From RYN-431 sp036388295 (GTDB lineage Bacteria > Planctomycetota > Phycisphaerae > Tepidisphaerales > Tepidisphaeraceae), in the NCBI GenBank assembly GCA_036388295.1, contig DASVSC010000169.1, positions 1 to 64,000 on the forward strand: 64,000 nucleotides of DNA, given 5' to 3'. The translations under genes were made by a program, and so were the position numbers. Below are positions 26,967-35,004 of the stretch, in pieces. How positions within the stretch are numbered: position 1 is the first letter of the stretch; each line of letters starts with the position of its first letter. The notes below the pieces were generated by a model, which had not been told where the DNA came from, ran no database searches, and saw only the letters and a list, made by a program, of their open reading frames with translations.

Positions 26967-27599
26967 TCAGGCGGGGACGGTCGGCGGGCGCTGCTTGCCG
27001 ACGCGGGCCCGCGGTTTGGGCTTGAACCAAGGGGCCGCCAGGCGGTACAGCAGCAACAGCCCGATGACGCCCGTGAAGGCAACGGCCTGCACGGTCAGAA
27101 TCTTCCCGGCAAGGCAGTAATGCACCACCGCGGCCACGGCGGCGACGTACGCGAGGCGGTGCAGCGCTTTCCACCGTTTCGCCCCCAGGCGGTGCACCAT
27201 GCGCTGGGTGCTGGTAATCGTCAGCGGCACCAACGCCAGCAGGGCGATCGCGCCGAACCAGAGGTACGTGCGCGTCACGATTTCGTGCCACGTGCCGGCT
27301 ACGCTGCGCTGGCGGTCGAACCAGAAGAAAATCGTCAGATGCGCGAACGCATAAATCGCCGCGTACAGGCCCAGCGTGCGGCGGTGGGGGAATAAGGCGT
27401 TGACTCCCGTCAGCTGCCGCAGGGGCGTAATCAGAAGCGACAGGCCGAGGAAGATCAGGGCCAGCAGGCCGGTCGTGCGTATGGCGAACTGGACCGGGTT
27501 CGCGCCGAGTCGGCCGTGCCATGCGTCCCACAGCAGCAGCAGGCCGGGCACGGCCCCGTTGACCCAGACCGCGAACGTGGCGAAACGAGGAGGCTTCAT
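26967..27599 (-). CDS. msrQ: MsrQ, heme-binding membrane subunit of methionine sulfoxide reductase
   Basis: 210 residues with six predicted membrane helices of the ferric-reductase-like (YedZ) family. It supplies electrons from the respiratory chain to MsrP, which repairs oxidised Met in envelope proteins. Candidate heme ligands are His in FAHLTIFFW, LHRLAYVA and VVHYCLAG. It lies 9 bases after msrP on the same strand, the standard order of this pair. Confidence 0.92.
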   Translation of the reverse strand: MKPPRFATFAVWVNGAVPGLLLLWDAWHGRLGANPVQFAIRTTGLLALIFLGLSLLITPLRQLTGVNALFPHRRTLGLYAAIYAFAHLTIFFWFDRQRSVAGTWHEIVTRTYLWFGAIALLALVPLTITSTQRMVHRLGAKRWKALHRLAYVAAVAAVVHYCLAGKILTVQAVAFTGVIGLLLLYRLAAPWFKPKPRARVGKQRPPTVPA

Positions 27600-27608
27600 G
27601 GCGACAGA

Positions 27609-28580
27609 CTAAAAGTTGGCCCGCAAATCCATGCCGGTGTAGAGCGAGGCGACCTGCTCGCCGTAGCCGTTGAACATCAGGGTCGGCACGCGGTCGCCGG
27701 GGCCGATGCGCTGTTCGGTCGCCTGGCTCCAGCGGGGGTGGTCGACTTGCGGATTGACGTTGGCGTAGAAGCCGTATTCGCGGGGGCCTTGAATGTTCCA
27801 CGTCGTCGGCGGCTGCTCGGCGGTGAGCGTGATGCGGACGACCGACTTAATGCCTTTGAAGCCGTACTTCCACGGCACGACCAGGCGCAGCGGCGCCCCG
27901 TTCGCCGCCGGCAGTTCGCGGCCATAGACGCCGCTGGCCAGCAGGGTCAACGGGTGCATGGCCTCGTCCATCCGCAGGCCCTCGACGTAGGGCCAGTCCA
28001 GAACGCCCGGCACTTGGTTCGGGAAACGCGTCGGGTCGTTCAGCGTCTGAAACGCAACGAACTTCGCGTCGCCCGTCGGCTCGACCGCGTTCAGCAGCGT
28101 CGACAAACTGAAGCCGGCCCACGGGATCACCATTGACCATGCCTCCACGCAGCGCATCCGGTACACGCGCTCTTCGGGCGGCTGCAGCTTCAGCAGCTCG
28201 TCTAAGTCGAAGGTTTTCGGCTTGTGAACCAAGCCGTCCACCACGACCGTCCATGGCCGGGCGACGAAGTTTTGGGAGACGCGGGCGACTTCTCCCTTGT
28301 CGAGGCTGAACTCATAGAAATTATTGTAGCCGCTGATGTCTTCGAATGAGGTGAGCGGGGCGTCGACGCGGAAGCCGTTGGCCATGCCCGGGGCGGGGAC
28401 AAGATTGGCCAAGCCGGCGGGCTCGGCCGAGCCGGTGCCGGCGCGGTTGAGCTGACGGTATGTCACGCCCGTGGCGGTCACGCTGGCGGCCAGGATTCCG
28501 GCCCGCAGGAACTGGCGGCGGTTCCAAAAGGCCGATTCCGGGGTGATCTGGCGGGAAAGCTCGCGGTCCGCGTCATTCAT
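27609..28580 (-). CDS. msrP: MsrP, molybdopterin-dependent protein-methionine-sulfoxide reductase
   Basis: 323 residues from ATG 28580. The N-terminus has a Tat signal (NRRQFLRAG) followed by a hydrophobic stretch, so the enzyme is exported folded to the periplasm. The sulfite-oxidase fold is clear, and the Mo-ligand Cys is in [12 protein letters not shown] (about residue 144). [19 protein letters not shown] and [18 protein letters not shown] blocks match the family. It is followed by msrQ. It repairs oxidised methionine in secreted proteins. Confidence 0.94.
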   Translation of the reverse strand: MNDADRELSRQITPESAFWNRRQFLRAGILAASVTATGVTYRQLNRAGTGSAEPAGLANLVPAPGMANGFRVDAPLTSFEDISGYNNFYEFSLDKGEVARVSQNFVARPWTVVVDGLVHKPKTFDLDELLKLQPPEERVYRMRCVEAWSMVIPWAGFSLSTLLNAVEPTGDAKFVAFQTLNDPTRFPNQVPGVLDWPYVEGLRMDEAMHPLTLLASGVYGRELPAANGAPLRLVVPWKYGFKGIKSVVRITLTAEQPPTTWNIQGPREYGFYANVNPQVDHPRWSQATEQRIGPGDRVPTLMFNGYGEQVASLYTGMDLRANF

Positions 28581-28673
28581 AGGCCTGTCCCGTGCGCAGC
28601 CGGCCGGTCCGGTTGGATACGATAACGGCCCGGCAGCGGATGTTTCCACGCCGCGTGGCTTTCCGTCAGCGTT

Positions 28674-28701
28674 TTGTCATTCGCCGGCCGCTGCATACAT
28701 T
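28674..28701 (+). promoter_or_regulatory. Putative promoter giving a leaderless nuoA transcript
   Basis: TTGTCA (28674-28679) and TACATT (28696-28701) are spaced 16 bases apart. A start 7 bases after the -10 falls on the A of the nuoA ATG at 28708. No Shine-Dalgarno sequence precedes that ATG. The -10 matches the sigma-70 consensus at only 4 of 6 positions. Confidence 0.45.
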
Positions 28702-28707
28702 ACGCCG

Positions 28708-29124
28708 ATGCAAGCTCTGAACGTGTTAGCCCAATTGGCCTCCGACGCGCGGACCGGCTGGGCGCCAGTGGCCCTGATGCTGGTGATCGCCCTCGTTTTC
28801 GCCTGCGGAACGATCGCCGCGTCATTGACGATCGGGCCGGGCCGGACGGGGCCGGGCAAGTCGACGCCGTACGAAAGCGGCATGAGCCCCATCGGCGACA
28901 CCCGCCGGCGGTTCAACGTCCGGTTCTACATCGTCGCGATGATCTACCTCGTCTTCGACGTCGGCATCGTGTTCCTGTTCCCGTGGACCAGCCTGTTCGC
29001 CCCGTACGTGCAGCAGCACCCCGACCACAGCGGCGTGCTGCTGGGCCAAATGGTGATCTTCGTCGCGATCTTGATGGTGGCGTACACCTACGCGTGGCGC
29101 AAAGACGTCTTCAAATGGGATTGA
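28708..29124 (+). CDS. nuoA: NADH-quinone oxidoreductase subunit A
   Basis: 138 residues from ATG 28708. Three membrane helices and the family signature PYESGMSPIGDTRRRFNVRFY followed by AMIYLVFDVGIVFLFPW identify this membrane-arm subunit of complex I. The usual neighbour nuoB is not downstream: the next gene is an unrelated membrane protein. The gene thus stands apart from any nuo operon in this window. Confidence 0.94.
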   Translation: MQALNVLAQLASDARTGWAPVALMLVIALVFACGTIAASLTIGPGRTGPGKSTPYESGMSPIGDTRRRFNVRFYIVAMIYLVFDVGIVFLFPWTSLFAPYVQQHPDHSGVLLGQMVIFVAILMVAYTYAWRKDVFKWD

Positions 29125-29293
29125 AGGCTGCTGTGCGGATAGCCGAAGCGCGAAATTAGAAATCCGAACCGAACGCAACGGCTGCCTGCCGAGGCGGGTA
29201 ACTGTTTGTGGCCGGCCGGATCATGTCATCGTTCTGGTTGAAGGCTTCGGATTTGATTCGGATCGTCCGTTTCGTCATTCTGATTTCCGACGA

Positions 29294-31951
29294 ATGTCTC
29301 GCCGCCCCGACCTCACGCTGCCGCTGCTGCTGTTGCTGACGCTGGTCGCCGGCGTGCTGCGGTTCGTCGCACTGGACCGGCCGACGATCTGGGGCGACGA
29401 GGCGGCCACCTACGGGCGGGTCGCCGGCAAATACGAAGAACTGCTGAACCAGCTGGCCGACTCGTCGTTCCCGCCGCTGCATTATCAGTTGGAATGGTGG
29501 GTCGGTCAGGGCCTGCCGTATTGGGGCCATTTCGAACCGCCGGCGACGCCGGGCGGGCATCGCGTTTTCGTCCCGTCATCGACACACAAGCTGGTGCCCG
29601 GCGGCATCCCGCTGACGCCGTTCGCGCTGCGGTTCATCCCTGCCCTGGCGGGCACACTCTTCGTGCCGGCCGTTTACTTCCTGGCCGTGCAGTTGTTCGG
29701 CCGGCGCGTCGCCCTGACGGCGGCGTTTCTGGCCTGCTTCAGCGCGTACAACCTGGTCTATTCGCGCGACGCGAAGATGTACATGCACTTCTGGCTGTGC
29801 GCGACGCTGCACGTAGGGTGCGCGCTGTGGTGGATGCGCACCCGGCGGCCGCTGGCGTGGGCGTTCTGGCTGCTCACGGGCGTAGTGACCGTCGGCCTGC
29901 ACGGCAGCGGGTTCGTCGTGCTGGCGATCGACGCGCTGATCGTTTTTACGTCGCCGCACCAGCACTGGCGTCACCTCTACACGCTGCTGCCGGCCGTGTT
30001 CTGGTCGGCCGCGGTTGGGCCGGCGCGCGGGATCGAATGGGTTCGCCGCCGGCGCGGGTTCGCGCCGCGGGACGACTGGCTGAAAATCGCCGTTTGGCGG
30101 CACCGGGCGGTGCGGCGGTTCCGCTGGCCGCTGGTCGTCGGGTTCATGATCGGCCTGGCAATGATGCTGGCCACGGCGTTCGGGCCGCTGGGCTACTACT
30201 CGGCGTTCAGCCGCGACGTGCGGCAAGTGGCCGAAAGCGCCGGCACGCAGGTGGATCTGGGCGACCTCGGCATCGGTTGGGTCGGCGCGTACAACCGCGG
30301 CCGCGAACTGGGCGATTTCCTGCTGTACACCGCCAGCGCGTACCTCACCGGCTGGGAATGGCCCCGCAACTTCCCGGGTGACAATGACCAGGCCCTCGTC
30401 CACCCGCGCACGCTCCTGCTGCTGCAGGGGGCGACCGTCGGGCTGCTGGCGTTGCTGGCCGTCGGGCTGGTGCCGTGGCGGCGTGTGTTCGCGCCGGTCC
30501 GCAGCCGCCTCGACCGCATTCGCCAGGACGGGCGTGTCGCGCCGGCGTTCCGGTCGCGGCGCGTGCTCTGGCTGGCCGTCTGGCTGACTGCCTTGCCGTG
30601 GGTGACGTACACACAGTCGGTGCCGCGGCCGGCGAACGTGCTGGACGCGGTGGCCCGCCTTGTGCTCGTGACGCCGCCGACCGTGCAGTGGCCGCGTGCG
30701 ACGCCGCACCGCACCGCCGCCCTTGCCGAGCCGTCCGACGTTCCGACAAGTTCGTCCGACTTAGGCGGCGCGGCGCGATCAGCCTGGGCCCGCACGACAA
30801 CGACGATCACAACGGCGCGGGCCGTCGTCAGCCGTTCGGCGACAGAAATTGCTGAAGCCTGGCCGGCCGCGTGGACGTCGTACACGGCCGCGTTCCGCCG
30901 CGACAACGTCAGCGTCGGGAAAGTTTCACTGCTGGGCGTGTGCCTGCTCGGACTTGGCGCGATGTGGGCGTACGCCCGCCGGCGATTGTGGCGCGGCACG
31001 GTGCGGCTGACGGCGGCGATCATCGTGCTGGTCGTCGTCGGGTCGGTCGTCAATCTGTTGCCGCGGCGGATCGACGACATCATCTGGATGCCGCGCTATC
31101 TTGGCACGATCCTGCCGGCCGTTTGGGTGCTGGTGGCGGTGCTGATTGACCGCCAGCCTGCCCGGCTGCGCTGGGCGACGCTGTCGCTGTTCGTGGCGGT
31201 GAACCTGGCGCAGTTTTCCGGCCGCGTATGGGCTGGGAGTGAACCGCCGACGGCGCTGATGGCGGCGGACGTGGTGGCGGCGCAGTCGAAATCGTATCTC
31301 CCAACGGCACCGGAAAAGCCGACGTTCCGGGCGTACACCGAATTGAACTCGTTCCGCATGGCCGAGCCGGGCGGCGGCACGCTGTTTTCTTCGCCCGGCC
31401 GGTATTACCTGCGCCTGTTGTCGGGTCAATCGAGCGACGTGCGGCAGATTCGCTATTCGTTCTTCGGGTCGAGCGTCCAGACATGGCGGCCGTTCGGCAC
31501 GCCGGCGACGGTGGCGACGGCGATTGACAAAGACTTGCGGGCGTCGCCGCAGATCGACCGCTTCGTCGTCTGGTCCGGTCTGCCGACTGGCGCAGTCGAC
31601 CAGACGGACCCGCTCGCCGACTTGTTGAAAGGGCGGTTCAAGCGGGTGAACGAAGAGGTCTGGGTCTGCCGTGACCATTGGCGGTGGGTGGAGCGATTTC
31701 AGGTCCGTCGCCGCACGTATCAGCGCACCGGCGAACCGGAACCGTCGGCCCGTCCGGCGACGCAACCGGCGACCCGCCCGGCCACGCGCCCGACGCCGCC
31801 CGCGGTCGCAGGCCGGGTCGCCCCAGCCGCCACGCGTCCGGCCACCCGTCCGGCGGCCTCACGCCCGTCGGCCTCGCGTCCGTCGACGCGGCCGGCAAGT
31901 CGCCCCGCGACCGCGCCGGCGACCCTGCCTGCCACCCGGCCCGCGGCTTAA
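29294..31951 (+). CDS. GT39/ArnT-like membrane glycosyltransferase with TRPA-repeat tail
   Basis: 885 residues. About a dozen hydrophobic helices, the first at residues 7-25, are followed by a GDEAATYGRVAGKYEE loop. That acidic DE motif in the first periplasmic loop is the hallmark of PMT_2/ArnT enzymes that move sugars from polyprenyl phosphate. SFPPLHYQLEWW is also typical. A periplasmic domain of about 220 residues follows the last helices. The C-terminal 65 residues or so are a low-complexity tail of ATRPATQPA-type repeats. A 168-base gap upstream holds an A/T-richer tract with ATCCGAA-like repeats. The acceptor is unknown. Confidence 0.8.
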   Translation: MSRRPDLTLPLLLLLTLVAGVLRFVALDRPTIWGDEAATYGRVAGKYEELLNQLADSSFPPLHYQLEWWVGQGLPYWGHFEPPATPGGHRVFVPSSTHKLVPGGIPLTPFALRFIPALAGTLFVPAVYFLAVQLFGRRVALTAAFLACFSAYNLVYSRDAKMYMHFWLCATLHVGCALWWMRTRRPLAWAFWLLTGVVTVGLHGSGFVVLAIDALIVFTSPHQHWRHLYTLLPAVFWSAAVGPARGIEWVRRRRGFAPRDDWLKIAVWRHRAVRRFRWPLVVGFMIGLAMMLATAFGPLGYYSAFSRDVRQVAESAGTQVDLGDLGIGWVGAYNRGRELGDFLLYTASAYLTGWEWPRNFPGDNDQALVHPRTLLLLQGATVGLLALLAVGLVPWRRVFAPVRSRLDRIRQDGRVAPAFRSRRVLWLAVWLTALPWVTYTQSVPRPANVLDAVARLVLVTPPTVQWPRATPHRTAALAEPSDVPTSSSDLGGAARSAWARTTTTITTARAVVSRSATEIAEAWPAAWTSYTAAFRRDNVSVGKVSLLGVCLLGLGAMWAYARRRLWRGTVRLTAAIIVLVVVGSVVNLLPRRIDDIIWMPRYLGTILPAVWVLVAVLIDRQPARLRWATLSLFVAVNLAQFSGRVWAGSEPPTALMAADVVAAQSKSYLPTAPEKPTFRAYTELNSFRMAEPGGGTLFSSPGRYYLRLLSGQSSDVRQIRYSFFGSSVQTWRPFGTPATVATAIDKDLRASPQIDRFVVWSGLPTGAVDQTDPLADLLKGRFKRVNEEVWVCRDHWRWVERFQVRRRTYQRTGEPEPSARPATQPATRPATRPTPPAVAGRVAPAATRPATRPAASRPSASRPSTRPASRPATAPATLPATRPAA

Positions 31952-31994
31952 GCAGGACGACCGACGCGGGACGTTCCGCCGGGTTTAAGGCGTC

Positions 31995-32522
31995 CTACGG
32001 TTGCGGAACGGGCTCCGGCTGCACTTTTCGTTCCAGCGTGTGCAGCAGCATCGAGATGATCAGGCTCAGCACCACGCTGCTGGCGAACGCCCAGACGCCC
32101 CAGCCGAGGGTGATTTGGCTGCCGCCGGGCAGGCCCTTGATGGCCACCACCAGCATCGCCAGCACCAGCACGTCGAGCATGGAAAACTTCCCCGCGTGAT
32201 GCACCAGCGTCAGCCAGATGCCCGCCCGCCGACGGTCGGCCAGCTTCTGCGTGCTCCAGGCCATCAGGGCCAGCTTCAGGGTGGGAAAGAAACAGGAGAA
32301 CGCCAGCAGCAGAATGCCGATGCCGCGGTTGCCGCCGTGCATCATCGCGAGGATGCCCGTGAGGATGGAGTAGGTGCTCGGCCGCGTCGAATCCGGGCTG
32401 AGCAGGCGCACCCAGTTTTCGAACTCGCCGAACGCCGGCTGGATGGTCATGCACGGCGCGATCAGACCCAGGCCCAGCAGGGCGGCGGCGAGCAGGGTGA
32501 GCAGGCGGATGGGCCAGATCAT
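31995..32522 (-). CDS. PqiA-like (paraquat-inducible protein A) membrane protein
   Basis: 175 residues with four predicted membrane helices. Family-like blocks are GILLLAFSCFFPTLKLALM and HHAGKFSMLDVLVLAMLVV. PqiA proteins of gammaproteobacteria act with MCE-domain PqiB in envelope lipid transport. Here the protein is the short single-module form and has no MCE partner nearby. It is preceded, across a long hairpin repeat, by a membrane-anchored protein of unknown function on the same strand. Confidence 0.83.
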   Translation of the reverse strand: MIWPIRLLTLLAAALLGLGLIAPCMTIQPAFGEFENWVRLLSPDSTRPSTYSILTGILAMMHGGNRGIGILLLAFSCFFPTLKLALMAWSTQKLADRRRAGIWLTLVHHAGKFSMLDVLVLAMLVVAIKGLPGGSQITLGWGVWAFASSVVLSLIISMLLHTLERKVQPEPVPQP

Positions 32523-32529
32523 GGGAGGT

Positions 32530-32610
32530 GGCTAGTAGCTGGTGGCTGATAGCTAGTGGCTAAGAAGTGTATTTTCTGAGCCATTAGCTATCAGCCACCA
32601 GCTACTAGCC
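32530..32610. repeat. Long inverted repeat of 'TAGCTGGTGGCT' type filling an operon gap
   Basis: Arms 32530-32561 and 32579-32610 are complementary at 31 of 32 positions with a 17-base loop. The element fills the whole gap between two minus-strand genes. Its right arm touches the stop codon of the upstream gene (32611), and its left arm ends 8 bases before the start codon of the PqiA-like gene. It would form a very stable hairpin in a shared transcript, close to the ribosome site. Confidence 0.9.
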
Positions 32611-33252
32611 TTAACGTTTACTTGCCAACGCGATTAGGTCAGACAGCGATGTTTCCCGGCTCAGGGCCTGCACCACCAGGCGTCTCACGCCGCTGCCACG
32701 CGGCGGGGGGATGTTGTTTTCGCCTTCGTGCAGTTCGTCCAGCTGGAGCTTCACGCGCAGGGCTAAGTCGTCCTGCATCAGGTCGCTGTCATACACTTCG
32801 ACGGTCAGTTTTTCGCCCGGCTCGACGCGGACGATCGGGGCGTTGATCGCCGAGGCGATGTCCACGTTGCCGCCGCTGAGGGCGATGTCTTTGATGTTCA
32901 CGCGGAACAGGTCCCAGGTGCTGATCAGTTCGTCGGTGCGCTGCGGCAGGGCGAAAACCTGCTGGCCGTGCCAGGTCATCAGGACTTTGGCATCAGGGGC
33001 CGACCCGCCGCCGCGGTCCCAGTCGCTGCCGTCGGGCTCGCGAGTGTTGAACTCGATCAGCTTGACGAGCACGTAGTAATCCTGCCCCGTGCGCAACATC
33101 TTCGGCCCGGTGGCGGGCGGCGGGGCGTTGTTCGTGTTCAGCGTGGTGTTGAGCCCGCCGAGCTGCTTCAGGCCGTACCAGACCACGCCGCCGACGACAC
33201 CGACCGTCAGCACGGCCCAGAACAGCGGGAGCAGGCGTTTGAACATCGGCAT
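32611..33252 (-). CDS. Membrane-anchored protein of unknown function
   Basis: 213 residues from ATG 33252 (MPMFKRLLPLFW). A single N-terminal membrane helix (residues 6-28) is followed by a short Asn/Pro linker and a periplasmic beta-rich domain. That domain has GQDYYVLVKLIEFNTREPD and EKLTVEVYDSDLMQDDL, reminiscent of a C2-like fold (EVYDSD), but I cannot assign a family. It is on the same strand as, and just before, the PqiA-like gene. Confidence 0.75.
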   Translation of the reverse strand: MPMFKRLLPLFWAVLTVGVVGGVVWYGLKQLGGLNTTLNTNNAPPPATGPKMLRTGQDYYVLVKLIEFNTREPDGSDWDRGGGSAPDAKVLMTWHGQQVFALPQRTDELISTWDLFRVNIKDIALSGGNVDIASAINAPIVRVEPGEKLTVEVYDSDLMQDDLALRVKLQLDELHEGENNIPPPRGSGVRRLVVQALSRETSLSDLIALASKR

Positions 33253-33355
33253 CGGGTCGCGGGATTGTAGCCGCAAATGAACGTGGTTGCCGACAAGACC
33301 TTGTGCCCGCGGCCGCGCCGGCAATAATGACGCGTTCGATTATCGGAAGGTTCCC

Positions 33356-33925
33356 ATGCGATCGGTCATCTCAGCCTTGGTCATCAACGAACCCGGCGTC
33401 CTCAGCAGCGTCGCGGGCATGTTCTCGGCGCGCGGGTTCAACATCGATTCCCTCGTCGTCGGCCGGACGGAAAACCCGGAACTGTCGCGTCTCACCGTGG
33501 TCTGCGACGCCGACGAGAACACGTTGGAACAGGTCCGCAAGCAGCTGGCCAAGCTGGTGCCGGTGGTGAAGGTGCGCGACTTCAAGGACACGGCCTATGT
33601 CGAACGCGATTTAGCGCTGATCAGCGTCAGCGTCGGGCCGGACAAGCGGTCGGAGGTGATCGAAATCGTCAACCTCTACCGGGCGAACGTCATCGACGTG
33701 GCCCGCGATTCGTTGCTGATCGAAATCACCGGCAACGAACAGAAGATCGAAAGCCTGATCGAACTGCTGAACCCGTACGGCATCAAAGAACTGGCCCGCA
33801 CCGGCGTGATCGCGGTCGCGCGCGGCATGCAGCCGCACAAGGACGAAAACGCCGCGAAAGAGGGCGGGCGAAAGCGTGTCCGACGCCTCGACGCCCCGGC
33901 GACGGCGGCGCTGCCGCCGTCATGA
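33356..33925 (+). CDS. ilvN: Acetolactate synthase small (regulatory) subunit
   Basis: 189 residues from ATG 33356, with GGAAGG at 33345-33350. The N-terminal ACT domain is unmistakable (ISALVINEPGVLSSVAGMFSARGFNIDSLVVG), and the C-terminal ALS_ss domain has ALISVSVGPDKRSEVIEIVN. It gives valine feedback control to IlvB in branched-chain amino acid synthesis. No ilvB or ilvC is next to it. The C-terminal 20 residues are Arg/Lys-rich and longer than in E. coli. Confidence 0.95.
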   Translation: MRSVISALVINEPGVLSSVAGMFSARGFNIDSLVVGRTENPELSRLTVVCDADENTLEQVRKQLAKLVPVVKVRDFKDTAYVERDLALISVSVGPDKRSEVIEIVNLYRANVIDVARDSLLIEITGNEQKIESLIELLNPYGIKELARTGVIAVARGMQPHKDENAAKEGGRKRVRRLDAPATAALPPS

Positions 33926-33941
33926 CGTGGCATAGGTTTTT

Positions 33942-33967
33942 GTAGGGCCCGCCCTGGCGGACCCTAC
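33942..33967. repeat. 26-bp palindrome 'GTAGGGCCCGCC..GGCGGACCCTAC'
   Basis: Two 12-base arms with a 2-base loop match at 11 of 12 positions. It is 17 bases past the ilvN stop, where it could act as a transcript end. It shares GGACCCTAC with the element at 24958-25004. A more degenerate relative (CCGCCCTGGTGGGCGGAC) lies at 42522-42540. Confidence 0.7.
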
Positions 33968-34022
33968 CGACCATTGCGTTTGTCGGCCGGTTCACGGCAC
34001 GCAATCGCTTGCCCGACACGAC

Positions 34023-34922
34023 TTACAATCTTGCGATCGTGGATCGGCGCGCAACCATGGTTGCGTTTTCGACGGTCTTGACTAAATCGTTGCCATCAAC
34101 CACCGCTCGGTCGTCGCCTTCACCGCCGACCACGCTGTCGATGGCCGAGTCGCCGTTGACGTAGATGACGTCGTCGCCGTCGCCGGCGCTGATGGAATCT
34201 TTGCCCGCCTCGCCGTAGATCGTGTCCTGACCGTTGCCGGCATAGACGGCGTCATCTCCGTCGCCCATGCGGTAGGTGATCGGCAGATAAGAGCGGTCGT
34301 AGACGCGGTCGTCGAAATTGCTGCCGATCAGATTTTCGATGTCGCCGTAGCAGGTGTCGGTGATGATCACCTGCAGGCCCGGGTTGCGCAGGCCGATGGT
34401 GGTGGTGGTGCCGCCGGGGTATTTCTGGAGGCTGACGGTGTCGTTGCCCCGGCCGCCGCTGACGGTGTCATCGGTGCTGATTTCGGACTTGGTCTCGAGG
34501 TAGTCGACGCCGTCGCTGCCGATCTGGAAGTCGCCGCCGTTGCCGCCGTTGAGGGTGTCGTCGCCGGGGCCGGCATAGAGGTAGTCGTTGCCGTCGTCGC
34601 CGACGAGGGTGTCGTCGAGGTCGCCGTTGCTGGCCGACAGGCTGTCCTTGCCGAGGCCGCCTTCCATGTACGCCCGCGCCGGCACGCGGCCGAGGGTGAT
34701 GAAGTCGTCGCCCGCGCCGCCGATGAAGCTGATGCGGTTGACGTCGCGTTTGCGAAAGTCGGTGTTCGTCGTGCCGTCGCTGATGCGGAATCGGTCACGG
34801 CCGAGCAGTGAGACATCAATGGTGTCGTCGCCGCTCGTGCCGGTGATGCGGATCAGCCCGTCCGGCAAGGTGACGACGGTGGCAAACAGACGACGGTTCT
34901 CCAGCGGATCGATACGGCTCAT
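34023..34922 (-). CDS. RTX-like calcium-binding repeat protein with planctomycete 'LExRRLF' N-terminus
   Basis: 299 residues from ATG 34922 with GGAAGGA upstream. There is no ordinary signal peptide. The protein starts MSRIDPLENRRLFATVV, a motif seen at the N-termini of many large exported planctomycete proteins. The body has beta-roll-like nonapeptide repeats of GGxGxDxUx type (GGAGDDFITLG, GPGDDTLNGGNGGD, GGRGNDTVSL, GDGDDAVYAGNGQDTIYGEAGKDSISAGDGDDV). These bind calcium in RTX proteins. There is no enzymatic domain, so it may be a surface or matrix protein. Confidence 0.85.
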   Translation of the reverse strand: MSRIDPLENRRLFATVVTLPDGLIRITGTSGDDTIDVSLLGRDRFRISDGTTNTDFRKRDVNRISFIGGAGDDFITLGRVPARAYMEGGLGKDSLSASNGDLDDTLVGDDGNDYLYAGPGDDTLNGGNGGDFQIGSDGVDYLETKSEISTDDTVSGGRGNDTVSLQKYPGGTTTTIGLRNPGLQVIITDTCYGDIENLIGSNFDDRVYDRSYLPITYRMGDGDDAVYAGNGQDTIYGEAGKDSISAGDGDDVIYVNGDSAIDSVVGGEGDDRAVVDGNDLVKTVENATMVARRSTIARL

Positions 34923-35004
34923 AGATGTCCTTCCTTCGGTAGAGATGCTGGCCAACGCGGCGTTGGCCGGCGAATCGTAACCGAGTCGCACTGACGCAGA
35001 AAGG

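Noticed and set aside
29125..29293. Possible further inverted repeat (ATCCGAA/TTCGGAT tracts) before the GT39-like gene
   Set aside because: Only short segments match and the arms do not align over a useful length; at most a decayed element.
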